Positions 22,330 to 35,767 of a DNA stretch of 64,000 nucleotides are shown piece by piece. Both the position numbers and the translations under genes were made by a program. The notes beneath the pieces are model-generated. The model was given only the letters and a program-made list of their open reading frames with translations, was not told the DNA's origin and made no database searches. Position 1 is the stretch's first letter; every line of letters starts with the position of its first letter. Source of the DNA: Cristatella mucedo (taxonomy: Eukaryota; Bryozoa; Phylactolaemata; Cristatellidae). The stretch covers positions 627,001 through 691,000 of the forward strand of contig WPIO01000149.1 of the NCBI GenBank assembly GCA_009760855.2, given 5' to 3'.

Positions 22330-24015
22330 TGTAGAGTGCCTAGAAGGTTTGACAAGGGCCCAGGACTTCGCGTTCAGACTCAAATGAGAAGGATAGCCCA
22401 CAGCGACACGATTGCACATTGACGACAGAGAAACCAAGCCATCCTTGCCTTAAGTGTTGCCATATTGGCCATTTTAAGAGCCACTGTCCGTACTTAAATC
22501 TATATCAGGGGGTTAGCAGCAATAGAGGGTAGGGTAAAGAATAAAGGCTGATGTCAGGGTACGGACAGCGACCGAGAATGCTTTCGTCCCACCATCACTA
22601 GTATGCAGACACACGCGAGGCTCCTTGCTGCGAGGACGAATTAATGAAAAGGACTGCCGGATTGTAGACGACACCGGCTCGGAGTTATCGTATTTCAGCA
22701 GTTATTCAATTAGCCCTGACGGGATGACAGAGGCCAAGAAGCTTGCTTGTAATGAAACTCGACACTGCACGAAGATGGGGGCCCTAAGGAAGTTGAATTG
22801 AGTGTCGGTCTCAAGACCAAATGCCATCAGGTCTGTGTAGTTGACGTGAATGACGTGGGTGTCCTGGGCTTGAAAAAGCGTACGCTCAGGAGAGTGAGAG
22901 AGAGCTAAAGTGAATCTCTGAGACATAAGACTGCAAGTTGGTCGGTTTCTTATCTATCTAGAGGTCAATGGGGTATATAATAGCTTTGCTAGAAATTCAG
23001 GCCCCGTAGTTATACCAGCTCGGCTAGAGCAGTTAGCTTGGTGTATGAACGATCAAGTGTCGGATATGCCTCACGGATTAATAGAGGTTGTAGGGCTATC
23101 AGAGTTAGCACCCGGTTGGATAATTGCCTAAAAAACCTCAAAGTGTGTACGCTAATCGCTTGTGAAACACCATCAACTGGGTAATTTCAAGCGAACCAAT
23201 GATGCCCAAAGCAGCGATTCAGACATTACGGGTAATTGCGATGACGTGAGTCTTACTGACCATGAATATGACGTTGGTGCTGGCCAGCTGCACAGCATGG
23301 TAATAGATGACGACAACCATGTGCCTGGTACCGAAGATGGCCCGCACAGATTAAAACGAGGGACAGCCTTACCAAGAGGGACGACTGACTGCGAGTCTGA
23401 CAATGAGTAGTGTGCTGTATATCCACTAGTGTAAGTGCTATGCAATGCGAGCAATATTGCTTCGAGCGATGGCTTTTGAGTTCTTTGAGAAGCACTTGAT
23501 TTATCACGGTCTTAATTTTTTTGACCTCGTTATTGGCCTTTACCTCTGTACCTGTGTTTGTGTCTGCGTCTGGAAGAGTGCTCGTGCGTCCGTGCACGTG
23601 TGACATTCTTGCTCATGTTGTTTCGACCAAGAAGACTTCTCATTTAATATCTTCTTGAGAGTTGCTATATTTCCTTTAGGATTTTCTCTACTAATAAATG
23701 CCCTTTACATGCATCCCAAAGCACACGAATTATCCTTCAGATTCGTAATATTACTTACAGATCTTTTTAGATCGAGCTTTGGCTAACGGTAGCCGACAAC
23801 TTCCAGATTTCAAAAAAGGATAAATCTTTGCAAAACGGCATGACGATGGCAGAAGACGGGCTCAGAGCAGCTGCAGCTTAGTCGTCACTCGATCAGGCAC
23901 CAGCGTCAGCGAATTCCAGCACATGAAGCTAGCCTTTCATTTGTAGCCGATGTTGCCTTGTCGGCTACCGGCAGCCTGTTTCTGTAGTCAGTGGGCAATC
24001 TGCTGCCGTCACCTA
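22330..24015 (+). pseudogene. Ty3/gypsy-like gag-protease derivative, copy 2 (no RT)
   Basis: The segment begins inside Gag with RSDSNEKDSPQRHD, then an intact CCHC knuckle CLKCCHIGHFKSHC at about 22437-22480. A protease-like block follows: HQVCVVDVNDVGVLGL (about 22830-22873). A linker GPVVIPARLEQL (about 23000-23040), then WCMNDQVSDMPHGLIEVVG, resembles the 'vIPprsE' spacer that separates protease from RT in gypsy pol. No RT, RNase H or integrase follows. Instead an acidic frame ending at 23410 (THEYDV...DCESDNE type) and non-coding sequence run into the 2.7-kb unit. Copy 3 is collinear in inverse orientation, so the missing pol seems to be a property of the family. Confidence 0.6.
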
Positions 24016-26705
24016 GCGGTGGCCAGTGAAACAGGATCCCAGTCCCGGAATAGACCTCGTGGTCTATCAGTGTGACAGCTGGCGATGAGTGTGACAGCTC
24101 CTCTGAGCTTTGTTTGTTGCTTTTGCAAAATGTAATTAGTCGAGGCTTCCCAGTTTCCCGTGAAAGCGAGACACATTTTCATTCCAAATAAACCACTGGT
24201 AGATCCATTTTTATATCACCAACTTGTACAGTTGGCGTGGCAAAGCAGACAGACACTTGCCACTCAAAATACTGAGTGGTGAGGTGGCTTAGCAACGATG
24301 ACAGAAGGGCTGTCACTCTCAGTCAGGAGGCCACCGTGAGCCGAGCTGGATGTGGCTGATTCTATACAGTTCCAATAGGGCCCCGAAAGTAGTATAAATA
24401 AAATATTCCAGTAAGTATCGATAGTAGATAGTCCAAGGAGCCAAGTTCTTCTTGGATTGTAGCTGCATTGGCGGCCAGTATGACAGTGGACATGCTAGGC
24501 AGCGGTCACTACCATCTGTTAGAGAAATTTTCTAACGACGTCAAGTCTCGCATATGGCTAATTTAGAGCAGTAATTGTTTTAATATCACAATTATGAAAT
24601 ATTCCCATCAACTTCCAGTCCCATAAAGACAACCTTGAAGTTTCCAATTATTCACAATTAAAGTTAAAAATCCGATTTTAAATTATAGGCTTGTCGCCAT
24701 ATCAATGCAACTAAAAAAAATATCCATTACCTCCAAAGCAGTAAAACTAATGTATGAAGCATCCCTAACACTTGCATGTTCAATATGCATATCAACAGTT
24801 TTAACACAGGTAATCAAAGATGGGGCGACCTTAATCTTTGAATTCAGTCTGCATCATTCGAGTACAGCCGTTGTATTAATAATTTCAGTGCCCTTTAAAT
24901 TAACACTCCCTAGAGAAAAAAGCACGAGCACCCAATTGTCAAAATATTGAAGCCCCTCAGTCACCTGATTAAAAATAAATAGTCTTTACATTATAACTAA
25001 TGACAGTAATTGGTTGGGTTACTGTAGTCGCTTAGTTTGTTAGTCAACAGATCATCTAGCTTCGGGTGAGACCTTGAATATGCCGCTTTATTAACAGTTC
25101 ATTTGAAAACTTCTTCCGTAACTTTCTCTACATATTAAGGATACGTCTCGCAAACACCTTCCTTTGGATCACTCGTGTCTACTTTCATATGAAATATGAA
25201 GCGTGCTTATTGAAATGAAATCGCCACCCTTTAAATGCTGAACTCCAAGATGGGACTGTCTAAGTAACAGATTTTACCTCAAGACTGAGAATCCAGTGAG
25301 CAAATGCTCAACATTATAAAGCGAGCACAGCCAGCAAATCTTGCTCATGAGTAATGAGGTTCCGCAGTCACGAGGTAAGATATTTTACTCGAGTTCCGTC
25401 GGGCGGGGACAAAAAGGCATGAGGTGTCAAGCCAACACCTGCGTTAAAAATGATAATTTCCAACATAACTCTAAAGGGATTTCAAGTAAATCAGCAGAAT
25501 AAAACACGCATGAACACACAATTTTTTCAGACATTCTATTGCATGTCCATCACGCTATTTTGGTGGAAGCTCGAAAACGTTCGGTAACGAAACGCAGAAC
25601 ACCGACCTACATACGCAAAGCACCTAGAAAGATATTGGCTTTGAACTCCCGATTTTGGTCCTGGAGAGTGCGCATCTTACCTCCTCGGCTTTCACGGAAC
25701 AATAAAGCACTTGAATTTTTATCATGCAATATTCACAAATTACACCACGATAGTAGTGCAATAATGATCGTAGCTTCAAAATAACTTAAAGCGGACGATG
25801 ACTTACCAATTGGCACACGTAGCTGTAACATGCCCTCATAAGTGTCAAGTTGATTATTTCTAGCTCCCCCTAGCTTTGATGAGCAGTGGTACCTGCCTGA
25901 ACAGAATCTGCCAAGTGATTCTTCACTTGGCTTTACTTTGTTAAGAACTTAAAGACGGTCAGCACATTCATAGTTCTGTACCAGCAACTCGATCTCGATT
26001 TGCTATCCAGTGCTTTCGAATAAGTTTTACAAACTTAATTATATGTTAAGATTTGAGTTTTGATTTTATTTGCGATTTTATTTGATATAAGTTAATATTT
26101 GATTGTTTGGCAACCCACTAGGCTCAACAGCTAATCTGGGGTTAACACGATCGTAACTTCTCGCTCCTCCAGTGCTCTACCAGGTTCTCAGTTTCTATTC
26201 ATCTATCGGCTCCTTGCACTAAATTAAACAATTTTAATCAAGCCTTCAGCTCTTTTGCACCGAAAGTGCAGGATTCGCTGTGAGCTGCGTCACTAGGTGC
26301 AATGACGTTTTAACTTTCAAGTATGGGTACAATGCGTAATTGTTCCGGTCACCTTTCCCATCGCTCCAACGAACTCATCTTTTTAGTTTCGTGATGCACT
26401 GCACGCGTACCTGCTCACAACCCAGACCACGTTATCGATAGGTCTTACGGATCAGTTTCACTTAGTCTCTAGAATAGATGTTAGCATCACGTTGCTAGCC
26501 AAAGCATTGTGCTTTTTAGCTTTCGAATTCCTGATACGGTAAATATCACCAATGCTCGGGTGTCGATTCCCTTGCAACGAGTCAGAAAAGGCCCGGCTGA
26601 AAGTAAGTTCTTTTAGCCCGACTTTAAGTTCCCTTAGCGTAGCCTCAGTTCTCTTAGTCTCTCTTCTCTTAGTTTGCAAACAGTTTAGTATTGGGGAAAC
26701 CCTCG
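24016..26705 (+). repeat. 2.7-kb non-coding unit, tandem copy 1
   Basis: Collinear with the next unit over its whole length: 'gaatagacctcg', 'gctttgtttgttgcttttgcaaaatg', 'gagctggatgtggctgattct', 'gctaggcag', 'cattataaagcgagcac', 'ttgatgagcagtggtacctgcctgaac', ending in repeated 'ctcttagt'. A third, inverted copy follows the gag-protease copy 3. No frame exceeds about 80 codons. It may be a long terminal repeat or a 3' non-coding module of the gypsy derivative; clear TG...CA ends or a polypurine tract were not found. Confidence 0.75.
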
Positions 26706-29495
26706 GGCCGCCAGTGACATAGGTGCAGAGTCCAGAAATAGACCTCGTCGTCGATCAATGGGACAGCTGGCAACGCTCCTCCCAGCTTTATTTGTTGCTT
26801 TTGCAAAATGTCATTAGTCGAGGCTTATAAGTTTCCGGAGAAAGCGAGATAAATTTTCATTCCAAATAGACCATCAGTAGATCCATTTTCATATCAGCAA
26901 CCTGTACAGTTGGCCTGGTGAAGCAGTTCGAAAATTACCACTCAAAATACTGAGTGGTGATGTGGCTTATCAACGATGACAGAAGGATCGTCACTATCAG
27001 TCTGGAGGCCAACGTGAGCTGACCTGGATGTGGCTGATTCTTTACTGTTTCAATAGGGCCCGGAAGTAGTCTAAATAAAATAGTTCAGTAATTACCAATA
27101 GTACATATTCCAAGGAGGCAAGTTTTTCTTAAAAAGTAGCTGCATTGACGACCAGTATTACAGTAGATATGCTAGGCAGGGATCACTACCGTCTATTAGA
27201 GAAAATTCTCCAACGACGTCAAGTCTCGCATGTGGCTAATTGAGAGCAGCAATTGTTTTAATATTACAACTAGTAACATTTTCCATTAACTTTCAATCCC
27301 GTAATGACAACCTTGAAATTTCTATTAATTCACCATTAAAGTTAAAAATTCGATTTTAAATTGTAGGCTTATCGCCATAATAATGCAACTAATATACATC
27401 TCTCTAGCCTCCCTGGCAGTAAAACCAAATGTAAGAAGCATACTTAACACTTTTATATTCATTATCAACAGATTTATTAATGGAAACCTAAGATGGCGTG
27501 ACCTTATTCTTTGAACTCAGTCTGCATCTTTCGAGTACGGCCGTGGTATCAATAATTACAATCCTTTATATTAACACTCGTTAGATATAAAATCATGATC
27601 TCGCAATTGTCAAAATATTAAAGCCCCTCTATAATCTGATTAAAAATAAATATTCTGTACATTGTAATTGATGGCAGAAATTAGTTCCGTTACTTTAGTT
27701 AACAGATCATCCAGCTTTGGGTGTGACCTTCAATATGCCAGTTAAATACCAGTTCATTTAAAAAATAATTCCATAACTTTTTTTTACATATTCACTATTC
27801 GTCTTACGAATATTTTTTCCTTTAGATTACTCGTGTCTACTTCGATATGCAATGTGAAACGTACTGATTGAAATGACAATGAATCACAACCCTTTTAATG
27901 CAGAACCTCAAGGTGGTACTATTTGCGTAACCGATTTTAACTCGTGACTGAGAATCCTTGAAGCAAATGCGCAACATTATAAAGCGAGCACATGGAGCGA
28001 ACCTTGATCGTGCGTAATGACACAGTCATGTGGTAAGATATTTTACTCGAGTTCAGTCGGGGCGGGGAAAAAAAGGCCTAAGTGGTCAAGCCAACACCTG
28101 CTTACAAAAATGGTAATTTATAGCATCACTCTAAAGGGATTTCAAGTAAATCGGCAGACAAAGATAGGCACGAGCGCACACAAATGTTTCAAACATTCTA
28201 TTGCATGTCAATCACGCTACTTTGGTGGAAGCTCGAAGAACGTTCGGGAACGAAATGCAGCACAACGACCTACATACGTAAAGTACCTAAAAAGAGATTG
28301 GCTTTGAACTCACGAACTTGATCTTGAAGAGCGAGCAGCTTAGCGTCTCGGCGTTTCTATCGTGGAGAAATGAAACACTTACATTATTCGAATGCGGTAT
28401 TCACAAATTACACCACAATAGTACTGTGATATGATTGTAGCTTCAAAATATCTTATTAGGGGGAGATAACTTGCCAATTGGCAAACGTAGCTGTAAAATG
28501 CCCCTATGATTGTCAAGTTGATTGTGTCTTGCTCCCCCTAGCTTTGATGAGCAGTGGTACCTGCCTGAACAGAATCTGCCAAGTGATTCTTAACTTGGCT
28601 TTACTCTTCTGTAAACAAAAAGACGGTCAGCACGTCCATGGTTCCGTACAGGCAACTCGATCCCGATTTGCTATCCAGTGCGTTCGAATAAGTTTTAAAA
28701 ACTTAATTTGATGTTATAATAATAATAACACATTTGATAAAGCGCCCTCAGAGAACTCCGTCTCTCTCTACGCGCTTCACATTTGTTAAGATTTTAGTTT
28801 CGATTTAATTTGAGATTTGATTTGATTTAAGTTAAGATGATTCGAGCTCTTGACAAGCCAGGTCGTAGTATGGAGTGTTTTCATCATAATTGGCTAGGCT
28901 CAATAGCTAATCTGGGGTTAACAACAGCTCAAATTCTTGCTCCTCCAGTGGCTCCACCCGCTTCTCAGTTTCTATTCATCTCTCCGCTCCTTGCACTAAA
29001 TTAAGGCATTTTGTTCGAGCCTTGAGCTCTTTTGCAACGAAAGTATAGGACTCGCTTCGAGCTACGTCACTAGGAATTTTCAACTTCTAAGTCTGGGTAC
29101 AAGGCTCAGATGATTGTTCCGGTCAGCTTTCCTATCGCCCCACAGAGCTGATCTTTTTAGTTTCGGGATGTACCTCACACCTACCTGCTCATGCGGCAGA
29201 CCACGTTATCGATAGGTCTTACGCATCGGTTGCATTGAGTCTCTAGAATAGGTGTTAGTATCCTGCTGCTACCCAAAAAATTATACCTTTTTTTGCTTTC
29301 GAATTCCTCATACAGTAAATATCACTAGCCCTCGGGTATAGATTATCTTGCGAGGTGTCATAAAAGGCCCAGCCCACACTAATTTCTCTTAGTATAGTCT
29401 TAGTTCTCTTAGTCTCTCTTAGTATAGTCTTAGTTCTCTTAGTCTCTCTTCTTTTAGTCTGCAACCGGTATTGTATTGAGAAAAACCTCAGGTTG
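26706..29495 (+). repeat. 2.7-kb non-coding unit, tandem copy 2 (with 67-bp L2 insertion)
   Basis: Directly follows copy 1 and repeats it with many substitutions and small indels, implying an old duplication. At 28717-28783 it carries an L2 terminal-tail insertion absent from copy 1. The end has doubled 'ctcttagtatagtcttagtt' blocks (29390-29450). Confidence 0.8.
28717..28783 (-). mobile_element. 67-bp L2 tail insertion with TGTTA target duplication, copy d
   Basis: Only the (ATT)n end and terminal hairpin of L2 are present, flanked by TGTTA at 28712-28716 and 28784-28788. The tandem sister unit shows the uninterrupted site at about 26040 ('ttaattatatgttaagattt'). Confidence 0.85.
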
Positions 29496-30508
29496 TCTAA
29501 GGCAGCCTGGGAATTAATCGTTTCGGGTGAGAAGCAAGGCCTAGTAAGATGCAAGAATAGATGGTTTCCATTCAATTATAAATAAAAGCCAAGTTGGCAG
29601 ACTAGATATGTTCCTACTAGTACACCAGGTAGTCGTACTACTGACGGGCTGATCTCAAATCCTCTCTCGCACCTGCTGCTCACGGGGTGGGCATGGGTCA
29701 CATGAGTGTGATGATTTTTTCGATCCAATCTCATGGTCTACCCAATAGTTATTGAAGTCCTCCCCCTATATTCGCTCAATAGGTTATCAATCTTATTCAA
29801 ATACAGAGCCGAACGAGTAAGCCTTCCGTGCTCGTGCTACCAATCGTGGTTTAGGCTCAAGGTCACACGAGATGACTGTTGCACTAAGCAGGCTGCAGTG
29901 CAGCAAAAAGCAACTGAGAGCCAAGAGGAACCTATAACCTCAGGCTTGAACTGCTGAACAGCACTGATAAAGAGTCTTGGCTATTCACTGTCCGGCGTAA
30001 GGTTACAAGAGCGCCTCAGCTAAAATCCGCATGCCGATAGCGGAATTCAACAGTCAAAGGAAGCAGCAGCAACCGGTAGGATGACAAAGATGGGGCAAGA
30101 AGTCACGATCCAGACGAAAAATAGTTCCGGAAGGAGCCAATATTATCATACTTGCTACTCCATCGGGAACCCAACATCAAGCTATCAACGGTAAAACCGT
30201 TCCAGGCTACTACCACCAAACCCTGGTGACAGGCTGCTCCTAAGTGGGGCTTGCACGAGTTGACTTATTTTTTAATAGTATATTTATTTAATTATAAGCT
30301 AAAGGATTTGATCATGAAGTATTTGGAGACTGGTAGATCGACACATTTTGCGAGCAGGGCATGAAACCGGCCTTGTGAACCTGCTGCACCACTGGCTGAA
30401 TTAGTGTTTGACTGCTGACCCGTTGAGCCATCCCCCACCCGATCGCTGCACTGTTATGTGACTACACCCAATTTAAACGAGCGCCCGCCGTCCTTCCATT
30501 CAGCTATT
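29496..30508. other. Spacer of the large inverted arrangement, no recognisable gene
   Basis: Short frames only. It lies between the end of tandem unit 2 and the GA array. Confidence 0.4.
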
Positions 30509-30768
<260 letters not shown>

Positions 30769-30769
<1 letters not shown>

Positions 30770-31095
30770 GAGATAGACAGCCACAGAGGAAGAGAGACGC
30801 AGTCTCTCCCTGAAGAATACTGCCGAAGCCTTTGTTGAAACACAGCTCCTAGGGACACCCACGATCTGCTTCCGGTCAACGTACAGCCTTTGGTGTACAT
30901 TGTCGCCATTGTTTCACTCAAGGTACGAGCTATACTTCGCGAAAGCCATAGAATAGCAATAGAGTGCTATACTGACCGGACCCTTGCAGTGTTCATGGTT
31001 GATGTCACTTTCAGAACCAGTCAGTCACTTGCAGCTTGCATTTTCTTTGCCGAAATATTGTTCATCAAGATTCCACTTTAATGACGTGCAATAGG
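30769..31095. other. No recognisable gene
   Basis: One 63-codon frame (30890-31081) has no recognisable domain. Confidence 0.35.
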
Positions 31096-32420
31096 ATATC
31101 TAAAAGATTTGTAAGCTCGCGCGTTTCCTAATCTGCCGATTCACTTCAAAATCCTATAGAATGATGCTAACCGGCATTTTTTAACGCTGGTGTTTACTTG
31201 AGACCACATTTCTTTATGACTATGCCCTCGAATGCACACGAGTAACCTAGTTTAACTCGCGACTGAGGAGCCTAATTGCCCATGAGCAAGATTCGCTCGC
31301 TGTGCTCGCTTTATAACCTTAATCTTTCGCCTCAAGGATTCTAAGTGAGAGGTAAAATCTATGTTACCTAGACACTACCGTTTTGGGGTTCCTCAGTAAA
31401 ATAGTGGTGTCTCATTTTCATTTAAAGCAATAGATTTCGTACTGCACATCAAAGTAGACAAGAGTTATATTAAGGAAAATAATTTCTGAGACGTATCATA
31501 AATATGTAAATAGACTTATCGAGGAAGTTAAAAAGAACTGGTGTTTTATTACCATATCTAAGGCTTCATCGGATGCTGGATGATCTGTTAAATAAAGTAA
31601 GAGAACCCATTGCTGCCTTTAGGTTAATGTAAATGCTGTTAATTGCTCATTGTATGAATGAGAGACGTAGATGCTTAGAAAGATGGGAGCTAAAGCTTGG
31701 TTTTTTGAGTAATTGTTGTATAGTTTTTTGAATAGTTTTTGAGAGAGTATTAACGGAAAGAATATTGATTATGAATACCATGGCTTTACTCGGATGATAG
31801 GGACTGTAATAATTGAAAGGTAACACCACTTTTGGTGTTCATCGTCAATTTTATTTTCGATGAAAATAAATGTGTTAAGTTTGCTTTATGCATTGGTCTA
31901 CAGCTAAAACAACGTAATGAAGTTGTATTTGAATCAAATAATTACAGCAGTAAGCCAACAATTTAAAACCGGCTTTCTAACTTTAGGGATGACTTCACCG
32001 AGATTTCAATGTTGTATCATAGGATTGAAGGGTTAGTAAAAATTGGTTTTAGTTGCAATATAAAAAGAATTACTGCTCTCCATTAGCCATATGCCAGAGT
32101 TGACACCGACGGAACATTTTCTGTTTTTGACTGTGGTGACCACTGCCTAGCGTGACAACTGTCATATCGGTCGTCAATGCATCTACATTCCAAGAAGAAC
32201 GTGGCTCCCTGGGCTATGTCACCTATTTACGAGGCCCTATTAGAACTGTACCGAATCAGCCACATCCAGGTGTGGTCAAGTCGGCCTCCAGATCGTTAGT
32301 GACAGCCCCTATGTCATCTTAGCCAAGCAGCCTCACTACTCGTTTTCCTAGGGGCATAAACTCTCTGATTGCTTCACCTGACCAGCTGTCTCGGCAGCGG
32401 CTAGTAACATTCAGTTAATA
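31096..32420 (-). repeat. 2.7-kb unit, inverted truncated copy 3
   Basis: The reverse complement is collinear with about 24.2-25.56 kb: 'ctggatgtggctgattc', 'aagaa' and 'ctaggcag' blocks, and 'ttataaagcgagcac' read on the minus strand. About half of the unit is missing at its far end, near 31.1 kb. Confidence 0.75.
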
Positions 32421-33020
32421 GTGCTCAATTGGGAATGCAAATGTACATCACTTTGGAGGGAAACGCAGAAGCTTCGACTTAATTGTATTATGCAAGGGCA
32501 AGAATGAAGCTCGGAAAAGCGTTGCGAGCAGTCCCAATGATCGATCACTAGGTCTAGGCATGGTCTGTGCTCCTGAATCACTGGCAGCCACCAGCAGACG
32601 GCGGCACCTTGCCCACCAACTACTGAGACAAGCTGCATGAAGCCGACTAACCGGCGTCAGCTCCAGATGACATTCTTTCTTCATGAGCTGGAACGCTCGA
32701 ACGCTGACGCCTCCTTGAGTGACGCCAGACCTGCAGCTCCTCTGCTCCCGTCGGCCGCTGCCGTCATTAGGTTCTGCAAAAATCTCTCCGTTTTGTTATC
32801 AATCTGGAAGTTGTCGGCTACCGTTAGCAACAGCTCTATCTAAAAAGAATCGTAAATATTATGACGAATCTGAAGGGTAATCCGTATACTTTAGGATGTC
32901 TTTTTAGGGCATTTAGTGGTAGGGAGAATCAGGAAGGAAGTATAGTAGATCATGAGTAGACATTAGATGAAAAGAATTTTTAGTCCAAAGCATTGCATTA
33001 ATGCCACACGTGCACGCACG

Positions 33021-33059
<39 letters not shown>

Positions 33060-35260
33060 ACACACATATACACTGAAAAAAATCAATAACTAGACGTAAA
33101 AAATTAAGGCTATGGTAGATCAAGCACTTCTACAAGAATTCCAATGCCATTGCTTGCTGCAATACTGCTTGCATTGCATGGCACTTACACTAATGGGTAT
33201 GTAACTCAATCAACCCTACTCGTTGTCTCACTTGCAGTAAGTCGTTCCTCTTAGTGTAGCTGTCCCTCGATTTGATCTATGGAGGCCATCTTTAGTATCC
33301 TGGCCATGCTAAGCATCATCTGTTGCCATGCTGTGCTGACCAGCACCAACGTCATCGTCATTGTAAGTGAGACTAACGTCATCACCATCACATCAACTAA
33401 TGGAATCACTGCCATGGGCACCGTCGGCTCGCACGAAATGACCAGGCCCATGCATGGTAATTCCACAAGCGTTTAGCATACACAATTTCAGGTATCGTCT
33501 GAGGTGTCAAACCGAATGCTAACTCTGATAGCCCTACGACCTCTGTTAATCCGTGAGGCGTATCTGACACTTGCTCGTTCGTACAGTAAACCAACTGCTC
33601 TGGTCGAGCTGGTATAACTACTGGGCGAAATTTTCAAGCAAAACTACTATTCACCTGGTTGACCTCTGGATAGATAAGACTTGCAATCTCATGTCCCAGA
33701 GATTCACTCTAGTTCTCTTGAGTATAACAAATTACGAACCTGGGATGTCCGAGGCAATCATGTCGACTACAAAAACCCGGTAGATTTCGGTTTAGACATT
33801 GATACTCAATTTAACCTTCTTAAAGCACACATCGTACTGTAGTGTCTCCTCCAACACATACAAGCTTTGTGGCCACTGTCACACCGTCATGGCTCATTAC
33901 ATGGGTCCACCTTTTTGCTAGGATTTCTACATCTATTGTCAGCTGGCCGATTGTCTCGCCCTTTCGCCTAGCACTACCTAAAAGCCCTTCCTTACTGGCT
34001 ACACAGATTCACATTAGCTGAGCGTCCAAAGAGACCCTTCAGCAGGCTAGCAAACTTCGTATAGTTTCCAATATCCGATTGTGAGAGCACATCATTCTTC
34101 CACGGCAGAACCCTTTAACTGATAACAAGACGCGAACCCTACTCAGCCTCAGACTATAAACATGAGGTAGCAACGTAATCGAATTGGTAACGTTGGTAAG
34201 TATTTTTCACCTTACCGCACCGTCATATGCAAGTATAGCTACTTTTGGCTCGCTTATCTAATGCGGTTGGCTTAAAAGCAAACTACTTCGCTGGCAGATA
34301 TGCTGTCGGAAAATTATAATTTATACCCTGTGACACAATCAGCGGTTGTACCAGTAACTAGTACTCAGGTCTTTTGGGGCCCGCTGCCTAGAAAGGTTTG
34401 CAGAAGACTCTCGGGTCACCTAGCCTTCCGGTGGCGGGATTTTAATCGGTTCCAGTTACCAAAACCAGCCTCCCTTCTCCCACTTACCTGGCAGCTCCAC
34501 CATGATCACCAACGAGTCCAAAATTTCTATTTATGGATTCTGAGACGCCTTCGGGATTGAGACCAGTGGGCACCTAGCCGGAGTTACGACTTCCGGTCTG
34601 GTTACTGTTTCTTACCCTCCGAATTACAACAACCCCCTTACTGGCACTTGGCTTAACTCTCTTTGACGTCTTCCACTTCATTCGCCAAAAGCGTCGAGTT
34701 TTGATTCTAATTGCAATGTAGGAAGTCTAATTCTCATCCCTGATACTCAAAGATGTCTTAATAAGGTCAACCTAAGACTTTAAACCATCTCTTTTACCTG
34801 GGCGTCAGCGCTACTTAGAGATTTCAATCCTGAGATTAGTTAGTTTTAGCTAGCATTTTTTATAGCTCTCGGTTTCTAGTTCCTCATTTCAGACCTACAA
34901 CCCGCAGATCGCGCAGCGGCTTCCCTGCATGCAGTATCTCCTCCATGTCGGCCATTTTAACTTCTCGGTGCTTATAAGACATACCTACCAAGTGCACGTC
35001 TAGCCCGCTCAGCTTCCAGGACAAAACTATAAATTGGGCGTTGACGATATAATTAAAAAAACTAATGTTTTTCTACACGATCCTTCTGCTTACAAAATTG
35101 AGTCACTGCAGACCAAAAATATTGTCTAGATACATACTTTTGATTCTAGTTAGCGCATGTGGCTTCCTTCGCCCACCCCAGGCCCATGCGTCGGCTCAGG
35201 AAACTACTCTACCACTCTATATTCGATAACATTAATCCCATAACTATTTGCGTTACCTGG
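32421..35260 (-). pseudogene. Ty3/gypsy-like gag-protease derivative, copy 3 (inverted)
   Basis: Minus strand. The Gag start MADMEEILHAGKPLRDLRVV begins at 34955. A protease-like FVVDMIASDIPGS lies at about 33775-33735 and a linker frame with NEQVSDTPHGLTEVVGLSEL (33594-33406) matches copy 2. The distal non-coding part (33230-32450) is collinear with copy 2 at 23400-24015, for example 'gacaacttccaga' and 'attctgcat' type words in both. RT, RNase H and integrase are absent at the same place as in copy 2. The zinc-knuckle region is not recognisable here. Confidence 0.6.
33015..33066. repeat. (CA)n microsatellite
   Basis: CACACA run inside gypsy copy 3, preceded by 'gcacgcacgcac'. Confidence 0.95.
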
Positions 35261-35449
35261 TTTGGAGTCTACCGTCGGTTCAGATAGCATATCAGCGTTG
35301 AATCACTTTATTATTTTGCCACGAGTCACCTGTCTGCTTTTACTGCTAGCCATCACGTCCGATCCCTGTCCAAGAATCGGAGCTGTCTTCCGCAGTGGCT
35401 TGCAACAAATTTAACTAGCTCCTCAGCTCGGCCTAAGTATTGTAATTTC

Positions 35450-35767
35450 CTTTTGGCTGGGCTGCAGAAGAAAGCAAACAGCCACCACCGCAGCTGGCTA
35501 CGAACATGGCTGCAGGGCTGGACTTCAAGTCCCGGCGGTTTGAGCACGTGTCTCCTTTGCTGAAAAAGCTAGGATGCATGCCGGTTGAGCAACGGATACA
35601 GAGCAAAGTTCTTACGCTGACCCACAAGGCTCGCCACAACTTGGCTAGTTCGTCACTAGCTGAACTGCCGCACCAGTTTCAGCCTGTTCGCGCCCTCAGG
35701 CCCTGCGTGGACAAGAAACTAGCTGTTCCTTTCCTCAGCTTAAAGACCGTTGGCGACAGAAGATTTA
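35450..35767 (+). mobile_element. LINE-B, 5' part of an interrupted copy
   Basis: The frame reads SRRFEHVSPLLKKLGCMPVE, then RIQSKVLTLTHKARHN, LPHQFQPVRALRPCVD and SLKTVGDRRF, the ORF2 C-terminus seen at 3.4 kb. It breaks off at the L2 insertion and resumes at 36320. Confidence 0.85.

Noticed and set aside
33251-33476. Val/Met/Thr-rich frames on both strands suggesting a membrane protein
   Set aside because: Collinear with the acidic region of gypsy copy 2 in a different frame; the hydrophobic reading is not conserved.
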